A stretch of 6,344 nucleotides of DNA from Chloroflexota bacterium (lineage in GTDB: Bacteria; Chloroflexota; Limnocylindria; Limnocylindrales; CSP1-4). Below, piece by piece: positions 1-5,000 of the stretch (within the stretch, counting starts at the first letter, position 1; every line of letters starts with the position of its first letter). Under the pieces are notes generated by a model. The model searched no databases and was not told the origin of the DNA. It saw only the letters and a program-made list of their open reading frames with translations. A program made the position numbers and the translations under genes. The stretch spans positions 1 through 6,344 of the forward strand of contig JAOUEG010000110.1 of assembly GCA_029858845.1 (NCBI GenBank), written 5' to 3'.

Positions 1-317
1 CCGAACAGGGTGGCGAGCACCGCGTTGGGGATGGCCACGATGAAGCTGTTGGCAAGCGCGTTCTGGACGACCGAGTTGGACAGGGCCTCGGGGTACCAAT
101 GCAAGCTGAAGCCGGTCCAGATCGTCGCAAGGCGGTTCGCGTTGAAGCTGAACAGCACGACGATCACGATCGGCAGGTAGAGGAACGCATAGACGAGGCC
201 AGCCTGGATCCTCAGCCAGGCCTCGACCACGATCGAGCCTCGATCCACCCTGGGACGGCGAGGGCGCGCTGTGGCCGTTCCGGCGACGGGCTCGGCCGCG
301 ATCGCGGGCGACGTCAT
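1..317 (-). CDS. potC: Polyamine-type ABC transporter permease PotC (partial, 3' end outside window)
   Basis: This is the second inner-membrane permease of a spermidine/putrescine-type ABC importer. It would pair with PotB to form the channel driven by PotA. Only the first 105 codons are in the window, and the reading frame runs open off the window start. Residues 1-35 are a long Ala/Pro/Arg-rich cytoplasmic tail. A first membrane segment follows at about 38-58 (FLYLPIVIVVLFSFN), then an external stretch with WTGFSLHWYPEAL (about 67-79) and the start of a second segment (about 92-105). The PIVIVVLFSFN and GFSLHWY pattern is typical of PotC proteins. The EAA loop that contacts the ATPase would lie outside the window. 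The start at 317 is supported by a GGGAGGTGA ribosome binding site 7 nt upstream and by a 4-nt ATGA overlap with the potB stop, which implies translational coupling. Family assignment is firm; the exact substrate is inferred. Confidence 0.88.
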   Translation of the reverse strand, partial: MTSPAIAAEPVAGTATARPRRPRVDRGSIVVEAWLRIQAGLVYAFLYLPIVIVVLFSFNANRLATIWTGFSLHWYPEALSNSVVQNALANSFIVAIPNAVLATLF

Positions 318-1225
318 AGGACGCTCACCTCCCGGCCCCTCCGGCCGCGGTTCACGAACCACGTGTAGAAGGTCACCGTGAACATCATCACTGCGATCAG
401 CACGACGGCCTTGGCGCTACCCGCGGGCCAGTTCCGAGCTTCGAGGAAGTCCGTCACCAGAGCGTTGCCCACGAGGTAGATCCGACCGTAACCGAGGATC
501 TGCGGGATGACGTACTCGCCCATCATCGGGATGAAGACGAGGATGCTGCCCGTGATCAGGCCTGGCAGCGCGATGGGTAGCGTTACCTGGCGGAAGGTCG
601 CCCAGCGGCTGGCGCCGAGGTCCTTCGACGCTTCCACCAGGGTGCGATCCATCCGCTCAAGCGTGACGTACAGCGGGAAGACCATCAGGGGCAGGTAGCC
701 GTAGACGAGGCCGATGAGGACGGCCAGCGGCGTGCCGAGGATCCGGAAGCTGTCGTCCCCGATGACGTCGCCGACGAACCCGCCGAGATTCTCGGGACCC
801 AGCACGATCAGCCAGGAATAGGTCCTGATGAGGAAACTGGTCCAGAAGGGGATGACCAGCAGGAGGATGAACAGCCCCTTGCGCGAGCCGCCACGTGTCG
901 CGATGAAGTACGCGAGGGGCAACCCGACCAGCAGGCACCCGATGGTGCCGGCGATCGCCATGGACAGGCTGGTCGTGAACGGCGCGGCTTTGTCGAGATC
1001 CCCGAGGATCGCCCCATAGTTGTCCAGCACGAAGGCTGGCGCATAGCCTCCGTTCTTCGCTCGAACGCCGAAGCTGAAGATCGTGATGATCACCAGCGGC
1101 GCGACGAGCAGGACGAGATACCAGGCGCCGGCCGGCAGGATGAGGACGAAGGTCAGGAGAGCGGATCGGATCCGCCCTCCAAGACCGTCGCTTCCGGCTC
1201 CAGTCCTGGTCGTCCCAGACTGCAT
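314..1225 (-). CDS. potB: Polyamine-type ABC transporter permease PotB
   Basis: This is the first permease subunit of the importer, 303 residues, close to the usual PotB length. About six hydrophobic segments are visible, near residues 25-52, 85-110, 116-142, 165-190, 214-236 and 272-292. The binding-protein-dependent permease (EAA) motif is at residues 198-222: it begins EASKDLGASRW and ends LPIALPG, with the conserved Glu, Gly and LP. This loop docks onto the ATPase. Features such as PFWTSFLIRTYSW (about 126-138) and GEYVIPQILG (about 236-245) are characteristic of PotB-like permeases rather than sugar or peptide permeases. The ATG at 1225 lies 40 nt after the potD stop. Only a weak GAGCGAG-like ribosome binding site precedes it, so expression may depend partly on translation of potD. 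The TGA stop overlaps the potC ATG. Family call is firm. Confidence 0.93.
   Translation of the reverse strand: MQSGTTRTGAGSDGLGGRIRSALLTFVLILPAGAWYLVLLVAPLVIITIFSFGVRAKNGGYAPAFVLDNYGAILGDLDKAAPFTTSLSMAIAGTIGCLLVGLPLAYFIATRGGSRKGLFILLLVIPFWTSFLIRTYSWLIVLGPENLGGFVGDVIGDDSFRILGTPLAVLIGLVYGYLPLMVFPLYVTLERMDRTLVEASKDLGASRWATFRQVTLPIALPGLITGSILVFIPMMGEYVIPQILGYGRIYLVGNALVTDFLEARNWPAGSAKAVVLIAVMMFTVTFYTWFVNRGRRGREVSVL
325..333 (-). promoter_or_regulatory. Ribosome binding site of potC, inside the end of potB
   Basis: The minus strand reads GGGAGGTGA here, ending 7 nt before the potC ATG at 317. It lies inside the last codons of potB. This close match to the anti-Shine-Dalgarno sequence supports the ATG at 317 over later in-frame GTG codons in the N-terminal tail (codons 24 and 30). 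Confidence 0.7.
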
Positions 1226-1265
1226 CTCGCTCGTGATTCCGGCGGTCCCTGTCAGGCGATCGCCG

Positions 1266-2456
1266 TCAACTGCCGATCTTCTGCTTGAACTCTGCCCAGA
1301 TATCGAGCCGCTGGTTGTTCCCGGACGTGTCCACGGCTCCCTCGAGCAGCGGCATGACGGACTCGGGCGGGAAGATCGCAGGATCGTCGAGGAGTTCCTG
1401 GGACACGAGCTTGCGAGCTTCGCTGCTCGGTGTCGCGTAGCCGTTGTACTCCGTCTCGAGCGCCTGGATCTCCGGGCGATGGATGTAATCGAGCCACGCG
1501 TACGAGGCGTTCGGGTGCGGCGCGTCCGCCATCATCACCCACGTGTCCAGCCAGAACAGCGAACCCTCGGTCGGCACCGAGTACGCCGTGTCGGCGGTAT
1601 CGGGGTTGGCGCGAAGCTCGAGGAGCGGACCGGTCCAGCCGAGGCAGAGGGCTGCCTCCTCCGACGAGAGCTTGACCTGATACGTGTCCGAATCGAGGGA
1701 CAGGATGTGGGGGGCGAGGTCGAGCAGGATCTTGCGGGCCTCCTCCAATTCTGCCTTGTCGACGGAGTTCAGCGAGTAGCCGAGCATCTTCAGCGGCATC
1801 ACGAAGACGTCGCCCATCGAGTCGACGAAGACGGTCTTGCCCGAGAACTCGCCCAGGGTCAGGTCGTACAGCTCCCGCCACGATTCGACCGGCTTTCCGG
1901 TCAGCTTCTCGCGGTAGAGGATGCCGGTCGTCCCGAAGTCCTTGGGGAGCTGGTACTCGTTGGTCGGATCCCAATCCAGCCCGAGGAATGCCGGGTCGAT
2001 GTACTTCTGGTTCGGGATCCGTGACAGGTCGAGCTTGGCGAGGAAGCCCTCCTCGACCATGCCGGGCACGTACTCCGCGGTCGGGGCCGCGATGTCGTAG
2101 CCGCTGGCACCACCCTGCAGCTTGGCGATCAACTCCTCGTTGTTGGAGAAGATGTCGTACTGGAAGGTGTTGACGCCGAATTCAGCCTTGTAGGTCTCGA
2201 TGTTGTCCGGGTTGATGTACTCGGACCAGTTGTACATGAACAGCGAATCCTCGATGTCACCGGCCGGGGCCGCGCTCGCCGCCGGGGCCGCGCTCGCCGC
2301 CGGGGCTGCGCTCGCGCCGCCGCTCGAGCCGGAGCTGGAGCACGCTGCGAGGAAGGCCGATGTGCCCACGAGTCCGCTCGCAGCCAGGAAGCTGCGTCGG
2401 TTGACCTTGTTCTGGGAGATCCTCGCCAGGTACTCGCCTAGATCGCGCTGTGCCAC
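1266..2456 (-). CDS. potD: Polyamine-type ABC transporter substrate-binding lipoprotein PotD
   Basis: This is the extracytoplasmic ligand-binding subunit of the importer, 396 residues. I chose the GTG at 2456 because AGGAGG lies 8 nt upstream; the same frame stays open further upstream, but that stretch overlaps potA. The N-terminus has a twin-arginine motif (NRRSFL, residues 19-24), a hydrophobic stretch, and a lipobox ending in Cys39 (FLAAC), so it is probably Tat-exported and lipid-anchored. A low-complexity Ala/Ser/Pro linker with three ASAAPA-like repeats follows (about 48-64). The binding domain starts near residue 70 with the PotD-like MYNWSEYI (74-81). Further PotD-like marks are GYDIAAPTAEYV (119-130), LGWTG (272-276), SLFWLDTW (299-306) and GYATPSSEARKL (339-350). 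Aromatic and acidic residues corresponding to ligand contacts of E. coli PotD appear largely kept (Trp77, Tyr80, Trp274, Trp302, Asp304, Tyr340), although the loop near 212-216 differs. Spermidine or putrescine is the likely ligand class; which one cannot be read from sequence. Confidence 0.93.
   Translation of the reverse strand: MAQRDLGEYLARISQNKVNRRSFLAASGLVGTSAFLAACSSSGSSGGASAAPAASAAPAASAAPAGDIEDSLFMYNWSEYINPDNIETYKAEFGVNTFQYDIFSNNEELIAKLQGGASGYDIAAPTAEYVPGMVEEGFLAKLDLSRIPNQKYIDPAFLGLDWDPTNEYQLPKDFGTTGILYREKLTGKPVESWRELYDLTLGEFSGKTVFVDSMGDVFVMPLKMLGYSLNSVDKAELEEARKILLDLAPHILSLDSDTYQVKLSSEEAALCLGWTGPLLELRANPDTADTAYSVPTEGSLFWLDTWVMMADAPHPNASYAWLDYIHRPEIQALETEYNGYATPSSEARKLVSQELLDDPAIFPPESVMPLLEGAVDTSGNNQRLDIWAEFKQKIGS
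2263..2316. repeat. Three tandem 18-bp repeats encoding the PotD linker
   Basis: The plus strand shows the unit GCCGGGGCCGCGCTCGCC at 2263-2280, an identical copy at 2281-2298, and a third copy at 2299-2316 with two changes. On the coding (minus) strand they encode in-frame six-residue ASAAPA-like units just after the lipobox cysteine. The unit is a multiple of three, so copy number could change without shifting the frame. It forms a flexible tether between the lipid anchor and the binding domain. Confidence 0.9.
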
Positions 2457-2462
2457 GTTGTG

Positions 2463-2470
2463 CTCCTCCT
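2463..2470 (-). promoter_or_regulatory. Ribosome binding site of potD
   Basis: The minus strand reads AGGAGGAG, with the AGGAGG core ending 8 nt before the GTG at 2456. It is the strongest Shine-Dalgarno match in the window. It decides the potD start and fits the usual need for more binding protein than the other transporter subunits. Confidence 0.85.
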
Positions 2471-2473
2471 GCT

Positions 2474-2496
2474 TCGCGCCGGCTCGACCGGCGCGA
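2474..2496 (-). promoter_or_regulatory. Intercistronic stem-loop between potA and potD
   Basis: A perfect 9-bp inverted repeat (TCGCGCCGG and CCGGCGCGA) surrounds a 5-nt loop. It lies 12 nt after the potA stop codon and 3 nt before the potD AGGAGG. No run of T residues follows on the transcribed strand, so it does not look like a complete intrinsic terminator. By analogy with other binding-protein transporter operons, it could protect the potD-potB-potC part of the mRNA from degradation, or partly attenuate transcription. The structure is seen; the role is inferred. Confidence 0.65.
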
Positions 2497-2508
2497 CCTC
2501 CGGCTGCC

Positions 2509-3759
2509 TCATCCTGCAAGGACGAGGTTGGCCTCCTCGTTCCACCGGACGACCACGCGGTCGCCCGGCCCAACCCCCGTCGCGCCTTCGGCGCCTGATG
2601 CGTTCTGATGGCTGACGATGAGTTCACCCACCTGCTCGGTCTCGACGCGGTACTCCGTCTGGTCGCCGAGGTAGGTCCCCTGGCGGACACGGCCGGCAAC
2701 CTGGACCACGCCTGAAGGGGCGTCGCCGGCACCCTCGGCGGCGATGACATCCAGGCGCTCGGGTCGGGTCGCGAACGTCACGGAGTCGCCGGCTGCGAGG
2801 GAACCCTCCGGATCGGTGATCCGACCGCGGAGGACGAGCCCGCTCTCCGTCCGCGCAACGGCCACCCGGGTGCCGGCATCGAATTCGACGACGGTCGCCG
2901 GGATGAAGTTGGACGTCCCGATGAAGTCGGCCACGAAGCGGTTGACCGGTCGTTCGTAGAGCTCGGTGGGTCCGCCCTGCTGCTGGATCCTGCCCTCGCG
3001 CATGACGACGATGACGTCGCTCATCGTGAGCGCCTCTTCCTGGTCGTGCGTCACGTAGACGAACGTGATCCCGACCTCACGCTGGAGCGCCTTCAGTTCG
3101 AGTTGCATCTCCTTGCGGAGCTTGAGGTCGAGGGCTCCGAGCGGCTCATCGAGCAGGAGGACGGTGGGGCGATTGACCAGGGCCCTGGCCAGAGCGACGC
3201 GCTGCTGCTGCCCGCCGGACATCTCCCAGGTCCGTCGCCGCTCATATCCGTCGAGGCGGACCAGGGCCAGGGCCTCGCCGACTCGGCGCTGTTCCTCCGT
3301 GCGCTCCACCTTCCTCTGGCGCAATCCGTAGCCCACGTTCTGGGCGACGTCCATGTGCGGGAAGAGGGCGTAATGCTGGAAGACCGTGTTGACGTTCCGC
3401 TTGTAGGGCGGCACCCCGGCGATCGGTTGACCGGCCAGCAGGATCTCGCCCGCGGTCGGCTGCTCGAAGCCGGCGATCATGCGCAGGGTCGTGGTCTTGC
3501 CGCAGCCGGACGGGCCGAGGAACGAGTAGAAGGACCCGGATGCGATGCGCAGGTGCATCGCATCGACCGCCACGACGTCTCCGAACCGCTTCGTGACGTC
3601 CAGGATCTCGACATCCGGTTCGGCCCCTCCCGACGATCGGGCCGCAGCTCCTCGGGCGGCCGTGCTCGCCTGATGGGCGTCGGGGGACGTGGTGGCGGTC
3701 AACGGCGATCCTCGCGCGATGGTTACGGTCGCTGAGCGGCATCGCTGTGGCCTCGCCAC
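2509..3759 (-). CDS. potA: Polyamine-type ABC transporter ATP-binding protein PotA
   Basis: This is the cytoplasmic ATPase that powers the importer, 416 residues from the GTG at 3759. The nucleotide-binding domain shows Walker A GPSGCGKT (82-89), Q-loop Gln128 (VFQHYALFPHM), signature MSGGQQQR (180-187), Walker B VLLLDEP (200-206), D-loop GALD (208-211) and H-loop His238 (VTHDQEEA). A C-terminal regulatory TOBE-type domain spans about 285-415. VNTVFQHYALFPHM and FIGTSNF are typical of PotA and related CUT2-like ATPases. The ABC core starts near residue 49, so the N-terminal 48 residues are an unusual Ala/Ser/Thr-rich extension. The start is uncertain. GTG 3759 would give a nearly leaderless mRNA from the promoter at 3771-3799. 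A TTG at 3702 (codon 20) has GAGGA 6 nt upstream and would give 397 residues. All catalytic motifs are intact. It is the first gene of the operon. Confidence 0.93.
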   Translation of the reverse strand: MARPQRCRSATVTIARGSPLTATTSPDAHQASTAARGAAARSSGGAEPDVEILDVTKRFGDVVAVDAMHLRIASGSFYSFLGPSGCGKTTTLRMIAGFEQPTAGEILLAGQPIAGVPPYKRNVNTVFQHYALFPHMDVAQNVGYGLRQRKVERTEEQRRVGEALALVRLDGYERRRTWEMSGGQQQRVALARALVNRPTVLLLDEPLGALDLKLRKEMQLELKALQREVGITFVYVTHDQEEALTMSDVIVVMREGRIQQQGGPTELYERPVNRFVADFIGTSNFIPATVVEFDAGTRVAVARTESGLVLRGRITDPEGSLAAGDSVTFATRPERLDVIAAEGAGDAPSGVVQVAGRVRQGTYLGDQTEYRVETEQVGELIVSHQNASGAEGATGVGPGDRVVVRWNEEANLVLAG

Positions 3760-3770
3760 AGGTTCGCTGC

Positions 3771-3799
3771 ATCCTACGTTCGTCCATGGGCTCCGTCAA
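3771..3799 (-). promoter_or_regulatory. Sigma-70-like promoter of the pot operon
   Basis: On the minus strand, TTGACG (3799-3794) is followed by a 17-nt spacer and TAGGAT (3776-3771). The -35 box matches five of six bases of the TTGACA consensus, the spacing is ideal, and the -10 box has the TA...T pattern. Transcription would start near 3764, about 5 nt before the GTG at 3759. The promoter reads into potA and away from manC. Confidence 0.75.
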
Positions 3800-3917
3800 C
3801 GCAGGAGCGGCGCGAAGCGCAGGTCATACAGCTCCGGGGGCCGGCGCCGGTCTCCTCCGGACGCCGCCGCACGAGGGTCGAACGCGCGCCACCCGGTCCT
3901 GTCCTCGTTCGCGGCGC

Positions 3918-3923
3918 TAGGAT
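3918..3923 (+). promoter_or_regulatory. Probable -10 box of the manC operon
   Basis: TAGGAT ends 9 nt before the manC ATG at 3933. A start site 7 nt past the box would fall about 3 nt before the ATG, giving an essentially leaderless mRNA. No Shine-Dalgarno sequence lies between box and ATG, which fits. No good -35 box is seen at 16-18 nt spacing. The hexamer is identical to the -10 box facing potA on the other strand. Confidence 0.55.
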
Positions 3924-3932
3924 GGGACCTCC

Positions 3933-5000
3933 ATGTATGCCGTCATCATGGCCGGCGGCGGCGGGACCCGACTCCACCCGCTGAGCCGGCCCGAGCGCCC
4001 GAAGCCATTCCTGCCCCTGCTGGGACGCGTCTCGCTCCTCCAGGCCACCGCCGCCCGCCTGCCGACCGACGACATCACCGTCGTGACGGACGGCCGGTAC
4101 GAGCGCCTGGTCCGTGATCAGCTACCCGGTGTGCGGGTCCTCGCCGAACCGCGCGGACGCAACACCGCGGCAGCGATCGCCCTGGCGACCGCTGCGTTGG
4201 AGCGGGCGGATGACGACGTCATGCTCGTCGTGCCCGCCGACGCCTACATCGATCCGGCCCGCGAGGGCGCCTACCGCGACGTCCTGCGCACGGCGGCGGA
4301 TGGACTGGCCACGGGCAGCTTCGGCATCGCCGACCCACTCGTGACGCTGGGCACGCGGGTGACCCGGCCGGCGATCGAGTACGGCTACCTCGTCCCGCGG
4401 CTGGACGCCCGCGAGATGGTGGAGGGCCTCGCAGCGTATCCCCTGGCGGCATTCGAGGAGAAGCCAAAGCCGGATCGTGCTGCGGAGCTGTTCGAGCAGG
4501 ACGGCGTCGCCTGGAACGCCGGGATCTTCCTGTGGCGCCGACGCGCGATCCGCGCGGCGCTCGACCGCTATACGGGACTCATGCGGCTCATCGAGCCGAC
4601 CGTTTCGTCGCCCGTCCTCCTGGACCACGCCTACGAGCAACTCAAGCCGATCTCCATCGATCATGCGGTGATGGAGGGTGCGGCACGCAACGGGGAGGTC
4701 GTCATGGGCTCGATGGACGTCGGATGGTCGGACCTGGGCTCGTGGTCCGCGCTGCTGGCGGCGATCGGCGCCCGGGGCGAAGGCGCGGTGGTCCAACCCG
4801 GCGAGACCGTGACCGTGGACGACGGCGACCTCGTGGTCCGCCGGGTCGAGGGGCGGCTCGGGGTGATCACCCCGCCGGAGCGCGGTAGGATGACGGCCGC
4901 CCAGCAGATCGCCGTGCTTCGGGGCGCGGCACCCGACATCGCCCGCATCCGCGAGCTGATCGAGCGCTGTGCGGAATCGGGAGGGCCCACCGGACCATGA
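3933..5000 (+). CDS. manC: Mannose-1-phosphate guanylyltransferase (GDP-mannose pyrophosphorylase)
   Basis: This enzyme would form GDP-mannose and pyrophosphate from GTP and mannose-1-phosphate in the cytoplasm. It has 355 residues, the length of the short monofunctional type; no C-terminal phosphomannose isomerase (cupin) domain is present. The nucleotide-binding signature is at the N-terminus: AGGGGTRLHPLSRPERPKPF, residues 7-26, with Arg13 and Lys24 in the expected places. Other family marks are EPRGRNTAAA (72-81), VPADAYID (100-107), FEEKP (174-178), WNAGIFLWR (194-202), SIDHAVME (241-248) and VGWSDLGSW (263-271). The usual Trp after GTRL is His here, and the usual KQF is KPF. ATG 3933 places the signature at the normal distance from the N-terminus. 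A second in-frame ATG at 3948 would cut into the first strand. The TGA stop overlaps the next gene's ATG by 4 nt. Nucleotide specificity for GTP is inferred from the family motifs and the neighbouring mutase. Confidence 0.92.
   Translation: MYAVIMAGGGGTRLHPLSRPERPKPFLPLLGRVSLLQATAARLPTDDITVVTDGRYERLVRDQLPGVRVLAEPRGRNTAAAIALATAALERADDDVMLVVPADAYIDPAREGAYRDVLRTAADGLATGSFGIADPLVTLGTRVTRPAIEYGYLVPRLDAREMVEGLAAYPLAAFEEKPKPDRAAELFEQDGVAWNAGIFLWRRRAIRAALDRYTGLMRLIEPTVSSPVLLDHAYEQLKPISIDHAVMEGAARNGEVVMGSMDVGWSDLGSWSALLAAIGARGEGAVVQPGETVTVDDGDLVVRRVEGRLGVITPPERGRMTAAQQIAVLRGAAPDIARIRELIERCAESGGPTGP

Larger units (their letters stand above)
3760..3932. other. Divergent intergenic region between potA and manC
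   Basis: This 173-bp region separates the two operons and holds the outward-facing promoter elements described separately. Between them (about 3800-3917) I see a 10-bp palindrome CCGGCGCCGG (3841-3850) and a small GCGC-GAA-GCGC hairpin (3810-3820). Neither resembles an operator I recognise. No convincing small gene or RNA is visible. Confidence 0.6.

Noticed and set aside
99..368. 89-codon open frame on the plus strand near the window start
   Set aside because: It overlaps potC and the end of potB in antisense, and its composition is that of a shadow frame.
1255..1264. Palindrome GGCGATCGCC just after the potD stop codon
   Set aside because: It contains GCGATCGC, the HIP1 octamer abundant in cyanobacteria, but it is a single occurrence in GC-rich DNA. 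It is too short to call a terminator and has no T-run.
1083..2024. 313-codon open frame on the plus strand opposite potB and potD
   Set aside because: It is antisense to well-supported transporter genes, has an Arg- and Val-rich composition, no motif and no credible ribosome binding site.
1266..2750. Extended 494-residue version of PotD starting inside potA
   Set aside because: The upstream 98 codons overlap potA in another frame and have no family similarity. The AGGAGG-led GTG at 2456 is followed directly by a normal signal peptide.
3046..3735. 229-codon open frame on the plus strand opposite potA
   Set aside because: It is a shadow of the potA coding frame. The complementary frame encodes all the ABC ATPase motifs.
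3242..3799. 185-codon minus-strand open frame overlapping the potA start and promoter
   Set aside because: It runs in a different frame through the potA coding sequence, is rich in Arg and Gly/Pro, and shows no domain.
3841..3850. Palindrome CCGGCGCCGG in the divergent region as an operator
   Set aside because: A 10-bp all-GC palindrome is easily found by chance in this composition, and no second copy or flanking symmetry supports it.
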